Origin: Hexactinellida sp. DTS-2022
Lineage: Eukaryota > Porifera > Hexactinellida
Direction of reading: 5' to 3'
DNA: 64,000 bases
Assembly: GCA_028753945.1 (NCBI GenBank)
Contig: JAPNXP010000002.1
Coordinates: 11,718,001 to 11,782,000 of the forward strand
Shown here piece by piece: positions 10,406 through 22,504 of the stretch. Both the position numbers and the translations under genes were made by a program. The notes under the pieces are model-generated. The model was not told the origin of the DNA, did no database searches, and saw nothing but the letters and a program-made list of their open reading frames with translations. Position 1 is the stretch's first letter. Each line of letters opens with the position of its first letter.

Positions 10406-10913
10406 AATACCAAAAACTTTGTGCTATTTTAAATGAATTAAATTAGGAATAATACACATCAAACATTTTTTAAATTTAGCAACGCATAACTGTTTGATAG
10501 AATTCAGGACGTTATAATTCCAATAATTTTTGGAAATTTTGGGGGACGCCGCAATTCGGTCAACGCTTTAGTAAGAATTTAGTCAAGGCTTCGCGTCCCT
10601 AAGGAATGGCTACTTGACCCCGAACAAAAAAATTCTATTTAATATTGATTAATCTTATTTAACGGTGAATTTAACAGGAAAATGGGAAATTACATCAAAA
10701 ACACAACAGGAATTAGAGGACCCAAAGATTTCGGGACAAGCACTGTCCATGGACCATATCTAACGTTTGTACATTATTTTGAGTCTCTTCCAAGAGCATT
10801 TTCTGAGATCGGAGCTATAGTATTTTGTACAGCGAATTATTGGTTTCACCACTTCGAATGATTCTCAATACTGTATTCCCAAATATTGGTAAGATTGGTG
10901 TTATCATATACAC
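10406..10913. other. Intergenic with one arm of the outer palindrome family
   Basis: About 10566-10672 resembles the outer arm of the 8714-9467 foldback (AAGGCTTCGCGTCCCT, then TTTAATATTGATTAATCTTA). No gene seen in the rest. Confidence 0.5.
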
Positions 10914-11169
10914 CAGTGGCCAACCTTTTGCACCCTGCAGGCCACATTTAGCTATTTGAAGAACTCGGCGGGCCTCACTTTTCAAAGTAAATTTATACTT
11001 TTGGAACTAGATTATTTTTATTTGCATTAGTATTATTTAATATTAAAAAAAATTTAAATCCTACAAGAATAGGATGTTATTAGCAATATGGCTGTAATTA
11101 TGAGGTTCCACTGTACATATTACTCATTCTGATATTGAGGCTCTGCGGGCCACAGGTTGGCCACCCCTG
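10914..11169 (+). mobile_element. hAT MITE, 256 bp, perfect TSD
   Basis: Ends CAGTGGCCAACCTTTTGC and GGTTGGCCACCCCTG, flanked by the perfect 8-bp duplication atatacac (10906-10913, 11170-11177). GCGGGCC motifs lie inside both termini. Non-coding. Confidence 0.85.
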
Positions 11170-12258
11170 ATATACACGATCCATTCGATCTCTGACGAAA
11201 ATAATCAACAATTGATCAAAATGGTATTTAAATAGGGAAAATTTGAGACTTTTTAGCCTATCATCTCATTCGAGGGTACGTTTTATCGAATATTTTGATT
11301 CTCATACAACGAGCAACTATAATTATAAATCACGTGTGCAAAATGCTCGCAATACTCAACTTTATATACTTCCATAATACATTTTGTGCCCCGAAGACAT
11401 GCGAGAATTTTTGATGATTTAGAATTTTTATTTCTCCTGAACTATAAATCTAAATCTTAGCATTGTTGCATGATATTTTGAGACGCGTGAGATTCTGAGA
11501 CGCCTATGTGATACACTAAATACACCATGGATGTGCTATTACAAATTATACAGTGATATTTTGAGACGCTATAAAGGGAAATTTTTCGCTTATTTTTACT
11601 TTTTAATATGAATTTAAGAATAATATAATTTGATTCGCGTGAGATTTTGAGACATTGTATTACCAAACCATGCATGTGCTATTAGAAATTATACAGTGAT
11701 ATTTTGAGACGCGTGAGATTTTGAGACATTGTATTAGCAAACCATGGATGTGCTATTAGAATTTATACAGTGATATTTTGAGACACTACTATAAAAGTAA
11801 TTTTTGGCTTATTTTTACTTTTTATTATGAATTAAAGATTCTAACAATTTTGAGACGATAGTAAAGATAAACCAGAGACATAGATGTGCTATTTTGTATT
11901 CTTTTGAGACGCTGGTATATAACAATTTCTGAGTGAATACCTGTTTTGAACGTCTCACTATATGTTATATTCTATCTACAATAAGTATCCCTTTTAAATT
12001 AATTTAAATTACTGATAATTATAGCAACTTAAACGCCCAATTTCACATGTATATCTGATTTGACTAGTTTTCCTAATCTAATAATTTCCCAATTCACCAT
12101 ATGGTTATAATACTAACAATTGCAGAGACACAACTTTAATTAAGTAAAAACAAAAACAACTATTACAAACAAACAGAATAAACATACTAAATTAATATAA
12201 ATGAAAACTAATAATAAATACATAAACTAAATAAAAAAACACAACATTAAATAAATTA

Positions 12259-12486
12259 TTATAATATCCCCATCAAAACCCCCCTTCTCCTCCACAGCCT
12301 CCTCCTCCTGTCCTCCCTCCTCCTCCTCCTCCGGCTCATTCCCTCCCTCAGAAGTCCCCTCAGGGTTAGAATTTCACCCTCCTTCCAAAACAGTTTCTCC
12401 CGCCATCCCCTCCTCTCCCCTTCCCAAGACCTCCTCTCCCCTTCCCACTTTCTTAAATAAAACAGTAATAAATATAATAGTAACAT
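12259..12486 (-). CDS. Short Trp/Arg/Glu-rich ORF at the far end of Ginger A
   Basis: A low-complexity 75-codon frame with repeated WEGERR and runs of Arg and Glu. By position (minus strand, beyond the OTU gene, near the left terminus) it matches the coiled-coil ORFs of Ginger B at 22183-22443 and about 21387-21489, which share a W..E+..L++KIR-like pattern. The purine-rich strand could give such a frame by chance, so it may be only a composition effect. Function unknown. Confidence 0.25.
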   Translation of the reverse strand: MLLLYLLLFYLRKWEGERRSWEGERRGWREKLFWKEGEILTLRGLLREGMSRRRRRREDRRRRLWRRRGVLMGIL

Positions 12487-13171
12487 TTAAATTATGTAGC
12501 TTTGTTAGCTATTACTTATAGTTATTAAATTTTCATAGCCAACCTACGAAATTATAATACACAGTGTCAATTACGTCAATTGCCAACACATACCTTATCT
12601 GATTACGATTAACAAAATAATACAAACAAAATATTTCTAACAAACTTTGTTGTTACGAAATAAAACGATTTTTTAAAAATGTTTAAACCTTTATATTTCT
12701 CCTGAATTTCTATAATATATTCCTAGATTTCTGACGACTTATGGTTACTAGCCTACCAATATAATAGCTAAAAGAAATAATCACAACGATTAACTTATTT
12801 CTTAATGTATCATACTTAAACTTGGAGAATGTCTAGAAAGAGATATACATATATTTATAAGATCAGTAAAAGGTAAACTATTTTTTCAATCAGTTTTGAT
12901 TGTATTAACCTATTATTAATTTGGGGGCCTCCTCCTTTTCCCCACACAGCCGCCCTATCCTCTCCATTCATACAGTGGAAACCGCATAGCTATATCCATT
13001 CAATCGGCCCCAATTTTTAAGTTAATTAGCCTTCGTTCGTATGTGTGTAACAGAATGAGCATCGCATTGATGCGCCCTGATAATGCGGTTCCCAGTGTAC
13101 AAAAAAAACTCTCAAAGGAAAATAGGTTAAGTTACAGTAAATTACTCAAACTCTTAAATTAAACACTATTA

Positions 13172-13403
13172 CAGTGAACTCCAATTCGGATATAAATCGG
13201 CTTATAACAAAGTTCAATGGTCCGTACATCCTTATATTTGACTATACTATAATCAAATAAATTCATATATGTAATCTCTTTTTAACGAAGATATTTCTTA
13301 CCCCATAAATTTCTGAGTAATTAATTTTAATCTGCTTATAACAAATTAGGTGTATACAAATATTAAATCGATGTCCGCAATTCGTTATAACGGGAGTTCA
13401 CTG
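13172..13403 (+). mobile_element. TA-flanked MITE nested in Ginger A
   Basis: CAGTGAACTCC at the left and GGAGTTCACTG at the right, each next to TA (13170-13171, 13404-13405). GGATATAA and CGTTATAAC lie just inside the ends. Absent from Ginger B, so it entered A after the two diverged. A degenerate relative is at about 34038-34209. Confidence 0.8.
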
Positions 13404-13570
13404 TACTTAATAATATACGATGTAACAAAGTTACATCGTCTATGGTGGACTTACTAAATAGAAACTAATTAATTACTTAGTATAAAGTATATTAGTAGAT
13501 AATTAAAAATGTTAACTCACTTGATTCCACAGATAATTTACCTACATACTAGTCGTCAGTCTTTTGCATC

Positions 13571-13786
13571 CTAGATCGTAGATAACAGCTCGTCTTTCGC
13601 CACTGGGGATGTGCCGTTGCAGGTCACGTTTCCATAATCTGGGCTCACCATGATTGGGATTGCGTTGCCTGAATAACCTCGAGCAGAGGTCCCCACAAAG
13701 TTCGATGTACCTTGCCTTTGAGCGCTTTCGATAGAGTGTTGTGAGCTGTTATTCAATCGTTTGGACATCATCTGAAATAGTTCCAT
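13571..13786 (-). other. Conserved 3' ORF/tail of Ginger A
   Basis: After the OTU frame stops, a different frame stays open to 13571 and encodes SQHSIESAQRQGTSNFVGTS followed by about 40 more residues. The segment 13578-13754 differs from 23948-24124 of Ginger B at only about 6 of 177 positions, clearly fewer than the surrounding exons. It may be a separate exon, an alternative C-terminus or a constrained non-coding sequence. Confidence 0.5.
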
Positions 13787-16700
13787 ATGTCTTGTAATTC
13801 GTGATCAGCATTGATACGACAGGTTGATAGTGGTCGAAGTAGTTTTGGATATAAAGGATGGCTGTAGGCTTATCTGTGGCTCTGTGTAAACTCCAACGCA
13901 CCTCGCGAATTAATGAGTCTTTCGGTGTGTAGAAGTTATTGGCAACGTATACATCGGCATCAAGAATAGCAGAAGCAGCATAAATTTCCACATCTGTTCC
14001 CCAAATGGATTCACGATTCATAAGTCTTTGTGTGCTAAGGTATTCACACGGTGTCGTTCGTTTGGTTTTAAAATACCATCCTAGTTTCCTTGTTCCTTCA
14101 CTGGCGATAAAGCGAGAGATGATGGAACGAAGATGTAGGTGGCTGTTTTCACTCCCAGTAATTAATTTAATTTGGATATGCATCGAAATAGACAATTACC
14201 ATCTCCTTCGATATGTTCCGCATCGCAAGGTTCAAAATCGCTAAGTAACTTCCCAACGCTATTAAATGGTTGTCTACAAACTGATTCAAATGATATCCCC
14301 AACATATCGCATTTACTTCGCTGCCAATTTTCATCTATCACTGTGATCCTTGGGTCCATCGGTGTGTGGTAGGGATTACGAAGCGGAACTGCGTCGTGAA
14401 ATGATTCCCATAGCATTGTGTTTAGGTACTGCATTGCCTAAAATATTAACTTGTTTACGATTTAATAAATATAAGAATTTTTATAAATGTCACAACTTGC
14501 TTTGATATACTAAACAAACATACTAATTTAAATTGAATTGAGTTGTATGAGTGTATTGGTAGATAGTTTTGACTTACCAGGAAATACAGTACTTTGTGTG
14601 TGTATCTAGCACGTTGGGTATCTGTATAGCTGGGGTAGAGATCTGATGTCCATCCGAGTATAATCTCCATAATATCTCTCTTCTACAATAAATGGGTAAA
14701 ATGGTAATTTGTAGTTATCGTATGAATCATTGTTAATTAACTTACAACTTCCTCTTCTTTTCCGCCATCCAAATACTCGAATAACATCGTGTTGGGAGTG
14801 TAGCTGTGCGCTTTGTATAGCAAGTGGTCCAGCTCTTCATGTAGAGGAGTCATGAAGGTCTGCCCACGTATATTCTGCTTTAGGATTTCCTATCAAATGA
14901 GAACATTGTAATAAGAAAAATATTATGGAATGTTACAAATATTCTGGATTGACGTCAAGAGAAGGTGTAAAGCGAAAATAACAATGAGTGTCAATAAAGA
15001 TTACACTAAATGAATTAGACTATAGATGTGAAACGGGAAGCTTACTTTTAAGTTATTAAGGTGTTGAAATATAGATTCCGTAGAAAATCCGAAGAGATTC
15101 TGGTACATCTAAAAAAGGAATATTTTACTATTAACACTATTTTATATTTTAAATAACAACTCAATCACAATGATTTACCTGTGAGGTGTTGATTCCGATG
15201 CTAGTATCGAGGCTTACTTTCTTCTTAGTATTCTTGGGACTAGAGGATCTTTCGAAGTAAGGTCTTGTGATATGGATTGGAATCTTTTTGTCCTTCTTCG
15301 TTCCTAATTCTGTTTGAGAAATTATAACATGGCTTTCTGTTGATTTCGACACCGTGTAAGGCCCGAGATGTTTCGTTTGCTTCTTTGTTTTGGGCATGTG
15401 TTTTATTTTGGGCATGTTGGTATAGATGATCTTATCACCCTTCTTTAGAGGTGTACTAATTACAGAGATAATAATTATGGAAATAATTATTATCGAAGGA
15501 ATGAATCGAACTTTAGTAACAAGATAGACTGTGTGTTATGTATGAATTAAATATCGTCAGCAGTTCAACTAACCGACTAGTGTTAACTTTCTTATCATAT
15601 TGTATCTTCTGCTTGAGTTGTTCAAAACTGATGCAGTCCATAGCTGATTGCTGTGTTGAAGTTCGAGATTCATCAATATTGCTAACTGCTTCGAGGGGAT
15701 TATCAGGAGGTGGGCAAAATATGTCGTTTATACCTTCGATATCATCTAGTGGATCTGTGAGTTCTGAGAAAATCGATTCTTCCAAATCAAAGTCTTCCTC
15801 ATCGTTGGTATGCAGGTCGTTAATGGTGGACAAGAGATCTTGATGCCGGGACTCTCTTCCCCACATGACCTTGAATGGAGTTTGTCCGAGGGATCTTTTC
15901 TTGCAGGAGTTCATTGCAAGCACAGCTTGTTTGAGCAGTTTGGACCAATGATCCCCTATCTGACTCTCCATTTTAATCAGTTTTCTATATGGATAATACG
16001 TAAATTGGTCTTAAAATTATATTACAAAATACTAACTGTTTCAGAATCTTGTTGTGCGCTTCGACTAAGCCGTTAGCCATGGGGTGGTAAGCACGAGTGC
16101 TACGATTGTCGATACCCAATTTCTGGTTGAATTCCTTAAATATCTGTTAAATACAATAAATAAAAATACAATAAATAAATAAATACAAATAATAATACAT
16201 ACTATAATGTTAGTGTGTAAAATTAGATAATTATGATAATTATATAAGTTATTTAATTTTAATGAATGAATTAATTAATTAACACTAATCTAGCAAACAG
16301 TATTACATTATACTACTCACATTGCTTGTGAACTCTTTCCCCTGGTCGTGCTGGATAATATCAGGTAATCCCATATCGAGATAGATGTCCTTCAGATTCT
16401 GAATAACTTCTTGTGAAGTCTTGGTCTTGAGAGGGCGTACTGCAACATATTTGCTCAGGTAGCATACAGTGACTAGAACGTGTTTGTAGCCGTCTTCACT
16501 CTCAGGGAGGTCGCATATAAGGTCCATTCCTATATGTCTCCACGTTTTAGAAGGAGGTGGTATTGGTTGGAGTTTCTTTTGCGGTTGAGGTGGCAAGGCC
16601 GCTGTCATCTGACATATATGGCACGTCTTTACCTTAATAATATAAGAAAGCCATTACTAGTGTATAATTTAAGAAATATATTACAAGATAAAGTAATTTG

Positions 16701-17393
16701 AGAGTAGTTTAATTCAGCAGGCTTTATTACGCTAACGAGAAGTATATTGTAATTTTTTAACAGGAATAAAAATACTGTTCAAATAGTTTTGGTGACTTAG
16801 TATACATTAAGTTAGAATGCATCATATCCTTTGAAATGATTCAAAATTAAAATACCCCAATTGAATAATATAAATAAGAATGCTCAATTGAAACGAGATA
16901 GGTAGGTAAATCTTACAAGCTACGAACAAAATACAGAAGTGGTCCGGCCAATGACCGAACCACGTGCTACATAGGAAAGTATACCGGATAATTTAACTAA
17001 CATATTCTTTAACGTCTTGGGAAACGCCTGCCCATGTGTATCTTTGCTGAACTGAATGTAGGGTCGTATTTATTCCGGGATGACCGACTTCGTCATGGAA
17101 CTTCTCATAGATGCTGTCCAACTCAGACTGCAATGGAACTGCCAAATCTGTCTCTGTGCCTTCCAGTTTTACTCTCTAAAGGGAGAATTCAATTAAACCA
17201 TGGAATATATAAAATTGGTCTAGGGGAATAAGGAAGTCAATATTACCTTGAAAAGTCTGTTGGTATCTCCAATAAAATAGGAAGACAATCTTCTTTTGTA
17301 GTTCGATTTTGTCTGACGTGAAGCTTGAGATGCTTCAGGATATTTTTCTTCACGAAGAAAGTGAATGATTTCGTCATATTCATTTGGATTCAT
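13749..17393 (-). pseudogene. Ginger A integrase + OTU protein, OTU frame broken
   Basis: Same ten-exon structure as Ginger B. Exons: 17247-17393, 17002-17175, 16321-16632, 16037-16143, 15574-15984, 15179-15455, 15046-15108, 14746-14889, 14578-14682 and 13749-14437. Intron borders are GT...AG and phases match B. The integrase part appears open: HHCC finger (FHDEVGH ... CHIC), first Asp in GMDLICD, second in IIQHDQGKE, Glu in ANGLVEAHN with exactly 35 residues between the last two, and LGPYTV of the GPY/F module. In the last exon the OTU nucleophile motif GDGNCLFRC is present, but about five extra bases just after it (near 14160) cause a frameshift. The rest of the domain (TGSENSHLHLRS ... FDHYQPVVSM) is in another frame. 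The catalytic integrase could still be made as a truncated product. Confidence 0.82.
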
Positions 17394-17824
17394 TTCGAAA
17401 TAAGAATAGATTTGTTTGTTTGTTTGTTTGTTTGTTGTAAATGAATAAGACAATTAATGCATATATTAAATGTCTTATATAGTAAATTTGATAATAGTAT
17501 AGGGTTTATCTATACTATGATATGAAAATCATAGTATTTTTAATTAAATTCATAATAAAAAGTAAAAATAAGCCAAAATTTCCTTTTATAGTGTCTCAAA
17601 ATATCACTGTTTAATTTCTAATAGCACATCCATGGTTTGCTAATACAATGTCTCAAAATCTCACGCATCTCAAACTTAAATTAAATTCATAATAAAAAGT
17701 AAAAATAAGCCAAAATTTCCTTTTATAGCGTCTCAGAATATCACTGTATAATTTGTAATAGCACATCCATGGTTTGGTAATACAATGTCTCAGAATCTCA
17801 CGCGTCTCAGAATATCATGCAACA

Positions 17825-18230
17825 GCACTAACTTTCTGATCACATCTATATCCCACTAGAAACTCTCTGGAAGAACAAATGAGACCATTATCCTTATGTT
17901 TGCAATTCCATAAATTAACATGTCCATATATAGTGGTGTAATTTCAGAATTGTGACCATAAAACTTGAAATTAAATAATAATATGCTAGAGCTTAGCTCT
18001 AACTTCCTAGTGCCATCTAATCCATTTTAACGGTTAGATTATTTATTAAACAGTTTGCTGATCTGTTGAATATCAGCAGAGATATTGGGAAATTATTGTA
18101 TAAATTATTTAAAAAATCAGATTATGATAGTCCTAAATTAATTTCTCATCACCACTTAATAATTTTTCTTAGACAACATTGGTTTAAATTTACCTAAAGC
18201 ACGAAATGTATCAGTTAAGAAATCTTGGGA
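17825..18230. repeat. Internal fragment of the CAAGG-type MITE family
   Basis: About 18025-18230 matches the interior of the 46201-46588 element (GTTGAATATCAGCAGAG, CATCACCACTTAATAA, AAGCACGAAATGTA). Neither terminus is present. It joins a MULE transposase fragment directly on its right. Confidence 0.6.
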
Positions 18231-18860
18231 TTTCAATATATTTCCACATCCATAATTTAAAAAATCTATGAAAAAAGAACACTGGAGAGGTTTCAGCTCA
18301 CTTGTTGTACAAAAGTACCTTTGTCTAATATTTCTTTACATTAATTAGAGTTGGAAGAATCTCTTTAATTAGCTCATTCTCAATTTCATTAAGATTAAAA
18401 TCTTGTTGTTCCAAAATTGAGAAATTCTCGGGTATCTTATCCTCGGGTAATAAAGGCAATGCCATTAGTTTTCTGATCCAATTTGCAAACGTATTATTAT
18501 TTTTTATTAAATTTTCCTTGGCCTAAGGAATGTGTTTTCTTCCAGATGGCTTGAGTAAAATGGAACCAACACCCAAATACTTTTATTCCAGGGAAAAATA
18601 TGTGAATACATTTCTAGGTGCTTTTTCGAAATCACTGACAGCAATTTAGGAGAAAAATCAGGAATTAGCTCACGTTGCTTTAGTACAACAAGTGTGTATA
18701 GATCCTCAGTTTTATTCTGCATCAAAATGTGCATAGCTGGAATACAATGTCCATGAAACGTTATGAATATTGTAAAGAGTTTATAAAAAATCTCCGGTAC
18801 TGTATAGAACGTTACATCAAATTGGATTTGTTCAACATCTTTCATCTTCTGTAGCATGAA
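18231..18860 (-). pseudogene. MULE-type transposase fragment
   Basis: The minus-strand frame 18507-18857 reads QFDVTFYTVPEIFYKLFTIF, then CIPAMHILMQNKTEDLY. That is the start of the MULE transposase domain (first catalytic Asp region, where DGTF is usual; here DVTF) and the conserved P...LM..K....Y. Downstream, after a gap, FANWIRKLMALPLLPEDKIP continues the same protein near 18400-18490. It is broken by stops and bounded by the MITE fragment on the left. It may belong to the same family as the RING-bearing MULE C-terminus at 30595-31140. Confidence 0.65.
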
Positions 18861-19139
18861 ATTAGATGCAAATATGATTGCATATGAAGCTTCACTACAG
18901 ACGCTTCCTCTATATAAATGTACAAAAGGGTAGTCATAAATACACTGACTTAATCTTGAGGAACAAGGAGAGAGATGGGAACATTTTTCGTCTTCTTTTA
19001 CATATACTGCTCTCCATTTGTCTAAATGTTACTGATGAACTGCATGGATCACTTCGACAAGTTTCATTAAAACTTGTCGAAGTCTATCCGACGAAGTCGC
19101 AGTCTATCCGACGAAGAATCAGCGGCTCTTTTTAATTTA

Positions 19140-20930
19140 TTCAGTAGTGACTCGCCCTTTTTATAGAAAGTTTCATCATGGTCATGCTCATGAGTTGTGA
19201 TCAACGTATTTGATGCATGCTCTATTTTCGCAAATCCTTTACATCCTGAGTTTCTACTCAGTGTACCAAAGATAAGTAAAGTTTTCTGAATCTCGAAATT
19301 TTATGTATAGATATTCATCTGATTCATTGATAAGAGGGTTTTCCTTCAAAAATTATAAATTCCATTATTATCAATGAAACATATTGTTACGATTACAACT
19401 ATATATAAATAACCAAGAAACAATGGAGTTTCTGTCTTCTTTTCAAATAACATATAGTTTACAATTTGTCGAAACCTCTCACTAGTGTCATGTAGTTAAT
19501 TCACACTCAAATTAGAAAACATTGACCAAAATCTTAACGTTTTAAAACGTTGACCAAATTCCTAACGTTTTAAATACGTTGATCAAATTCCTATTTCGCG
19601 TTGACCAAATTCCGCGTTCCCAATTTTGGATGATATTTACAGTTATTTATTTATGTAATAAATATCTACAATACAGCGCAATAAAAATATTCAATAAAAC
19701 CCAATAACATAATTTCTTGGATTCTTGTATTTTAAATGATTTTGGGAGTGTTAGTGATAACTAATATCTACGGATGCCATCAAGTCCAAAGTATTTGCAA
19801 TTTTTGAAAAACTGAAGCCCAAATTTAATAAGTCTAGAATTAATACAGTTAGTGTGGGGGGACGAAACTTCGGGCGACGAAACATCCGCCATTTGTATTC
19901 CTATAGTGTTTTCTAACTGCAGATCAATTTCAATTAATTCTGAAACTTAAAATTTTAAACAGCAGCTATTTGAAGATTGATTTCGTCATCAAAATGTATT
20001 GCTAAGAATTCATGGTAATTCTTAATTAAATAACCAAAAGTATTGTAAGCTCGTGTATACTCAATATGCTTCTGATTTATTCAATTAAAGATTGTACAGT
20101 AAATACACTATGTTTACTATGCTCTTAAAGCACGAACTAATATTTATTGTATACTGTAGAGACTCCCAAAACGGACACTCCGAGAAGCGGACAACCCCTC
20201 TATAACGGACAACCCTCTTGGAACGGAATTAAATTACCATACATGTAATACTTAAGCAGTCCCCGAGAAGCGGACAACTCCGAATTCCGAACAACGGACA
20301 GGGAACTGGCCCCGAATGTGTGTCATAATACAAAATTTATTCCAAACAACGGACAATCAGAAACTACGCACAAAGATTTACATGGATATCACTAATTTAA
20401 CATGACAGGATGGCACCTAAACAATTCCAGGGCCTTTCTTAGTCTTTCAAGAATTCTTTCATCTTGTCAATATAAACTTTAGGTCCATGTAGGCGGTACA
20501 CACATGGGATTTCTAGTCCATAAGCTGCTCCTCTATTTACTTTCTCTCCCGAAACCTCAGCATATGCTTTGTTTACTTCTCTTCTCAAACATTGAGAAAA
20601 GCGTGGTGCGAAATTATATGGTACGTGTCCAGAGACGGATTAACGGACCCTGGGGCCCCGGGCGGTGAGTAAACTATGGGCCCTTTAACATACAATACTT
20701 TAAAATATCCACGAAAGAGCATATCCCAAGGTGAAAGTAAGTAATTATGCGCCTAGGGCGGCCATTTTGAAATTCTCAGATTGCTTTAGCACCTCATTAG
20801 TCTAGAATTTGGAATCATAAGTATGCTAGTTATTTCTTAGATACTTATAACCTTCTTATTTTTATCACAGTAAAATAACGATTTGAATAACGAATAACGA
20901 ATCGAATTGAATTGAATTTCTTCTATGAAC
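19140..20930. other. Intergenic with MITE debris
   Basis: About 20152-20370 contains AACGGACACTCC, AGAAGCGGACAAC and AACGGACA motifs of the TA-flanked family also seen at 49923-50109 and 28735-28812. About 20636-20690 (GACGGATTAACGGACCCTGGGGCCCCGGGC) is the end of a GC-rich hAT-type MITE. Around 19535-19620 are short repeats of GTTGACCAAATTCC. No gene recognised. Confidence 0.5.
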
Positions 20931-21062
20931 TGTTGTGTGGTATTTTGAGACGCTGTGGTATTTTGAGACGCCTATATGATACACTCTATACACCATGGAT
21001 GTGCTATTACAAATTAGACTGTGGTATTTTGAGACGCTGTGGTATTCTGAGGCGCAACTATA
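20931..21062 (+). repeat. Ginger B left terminal inverted repeat
   Basis: Identical, base for base as read, to the reverse complement of 28529-28660. Contains four TGAGACGC/TGAGGCGC motifs in two pairs, a likely integrase-binding arrangement (inference). Confidence 0.92.
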
Positions 21063-21386
21063 CAAGGCAAATTTTATCCACTCTAACTATAAGTTTACTG
21101 AACATTTAATGTTATACTAAATTATTAATTTAATAATTAAATTGTGAATTTGATACTTAGTATCCAATCTACTGTGGTATTTCGAGGCGCTGGTAGTGAA
21201 GAGAATTTTCCACTTTACAGATTAATTGTAATCCACTAGCTTTATTAAAAGAAGGTGTTTATTAATTAATACGTAGTAGCAACTCAACTTTATTTCATTA
21301 ATTGACACAACAAACATCTAAATAATAAAGTATACAAATTATTTTAGTTTCCAATGATATCCCTCCACTTCTCGGAACCCTCCAGC

Positions 21387-21489
21387 TAAGTCTCCATGTT
21401 TCGCAGTTTTCTACTCTTCTCCCTAATTTTTCTTTTCAAAGCATTTCTCTCATCCTGCCATACTCTTCTCTCATTCTTCAGGGATCCTC
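21387..21489 (-). CDS. Short basic coiled-coil ORF fragment in Ginger B
   Basis: Minus-strand frame reading LKNERRVWQDERNALKRKIR and ending KLRNMET-stop at 21387. It resembles the C-terminus of the 86-codon ORF at 22183-22443 (E-W-x-x-E+++LK+KIRKLK), so it may be a duplicated or second exon of an accessory coiled-coil protein. Start not determined. Confidence 0.3.
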
Positions 21490-22059
21490 TGCTCTTAATT
21501 AAAAGAATCAATTACTTAAAATTGTTCGACTGCATCTTGGCAGCTCGATCTGCTCTTCGGCTGATTCTGAATTTATTCTGTCAACGTCTCGTCCACATAA
21601 ATCATTGAAACCATCCTAATTCAATATTTCTAAACTGTAACCTATTTATAGTTTCTAAGTTTATACATCTTTGATCAAATAGAAAGACTCACGAAGTAAT
21701 CACGAATATCATGTGCATTGATCATTAAATTTGATGTAATCCGAACTAATAGCTTATATTCTTTAATCAAATTCCGGAATTAAATGGAATGCGTTAGTTA
21801 TTTATCACTTCCGATTACAAGAATGAGGAACTGGTTCCCAAAACGATTACTAACTTCGATATCTTGCAAATCTTAATTTTTTTCTATCTAAAGCATTTTG
21901 TTGGCTAAATATCATATTTATAATTCTTATAATTGAAAGATTTAACTCTCTAATCCACTTGCCTTAAAAAAGACAGGATCTAGTCAAGCTATAGGCATTT
22001 TCCCTTATAGATTAATTAATTAAAAAATACCATAAATTAAAATACTAGTAAAGCACAAC

Positions 22060-22142
22060 TTTATTTAATCTTATGAATTAACAAAAAACACATTACAAAA
22101 CTTTATTTAATCTTATGAATTAACAAAAAACACATTACAAAC
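22060..22142. repeat. Tandem duplication of a 41-bp unit
   Basis: ACTTTATTTAATCTTATGAATTAACAAAAAACACATTACAAA occurs twice in a row, without a change that I can see. Lies within Ginger B next to the coiled-coil ORF, on its 3' side. Confidence 0.8.
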
Positions 22143-22182
22143 TAAAGTCTAATACTCTTCTTCTAATTAAATAATTCTTTAC

Positions 22183-22443
22183 TTAATCTGAATCTATATC
22201 CCCCATTCGTATTATCGTTTGTTTTAATTTTCTGATTTTTTTTTTCAAATGCTTTTTTTCGATTTCCCATTCCGCCCTTTTCATATCTATATACGCTTTG
22301 TGTTCATCAATCATTTTGCATGTCTCTACCATCATGCTCATTTTTTTTTCTTCGTATTCTTTTTCCATCTGTTCAATTAATTGAATATAGTATCTATCTG
22401 AAGAATCATCCATTATAGCTGTAATTACTTTTGCATATTTCAT
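22183..22443 (-). CDS. 86-codon coiled-coil protein in Ginger B
   Basis: ATG at 22443. Very rich in Glu, Lys and Met with heptad-like spacing: QLIEQMEKEYEEKKMSMMVE, then EWEIEKKHLKKKIRKLKQ. Predicted to be one long alpha-helix or coiled coil. It lies downstream of the integrase/OTU gene on the same strand. Such regions often form the C-terminus of Myb/SANT- or zinc-finger-type accessory proteins in DNA transposons, but no DNA-binding part is visible here. Function unknown; a regulatory partner of the integrase is a guess. Confidence 0.45.
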   Translation of the reverse strand: MKYAKVITAIMDDSSDRYYIQLIEQMEKEYEEKKMSMMVETCKMIDEHKAYIDMKRAEWEIEKKHLKKKIRKLKQTIIRMGDIDSD

Positions 22444-22504
22444 GTGGTATTTATAGTTGTAAGTTGTAAATCATTGTAGCACAAAACTGAGTCATGAAAC
22501 ATTA

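Larger units (their letters stand above)
11464..17824 (-). mobile_element. Ginger DNA transposon A (older copy)
   Basis: Terminal inverted repeats start TGTTGCATGATATT and continue TGAGACGCGTGAGATTCTGAGACG (about 38 bp). Flanks gcat (11460-11463) and gcac (17825-17828) make an imperfect 4-bp TSD. Both ends carry further copies of the terminal module: TTTTGAGACGC/CATT motifs around a conserved CCATGGATGTGCTATTA core (left: 11464-11570, about 11640, 11722 and 11845; right: about 17575 and 17725). It encodes an integrase with HHCC finger, D-D-35-E and GPY/F module, plus an OTU protease domain, on the minus strand in ten exons. There is no reverse transcriptase and no direct LTR. TGT...ACA ends, 4-bp TSD, a Gypsy-like integrase and an accessory OTU domain are features of Ginger elements. 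A TA-flanked MITE (13172-13403) sits within it. Confidence 0.9.

Noticed and set aside
14005-16076. Plus-strand ORFs over Ginger A, e.g. 14005-14244 and 15538-15843
   Set aside because: Antisense shadows of the integrase-OTU exons.
13749-17393. Gypsy LTR retrotransposon because of the Gypsy-like integrase
   Set aside because: No reverse transcriptase, RNase H or gag is present, and the ends are inverted rather than direct repeats. A Ginger DNA transposon explains everything.
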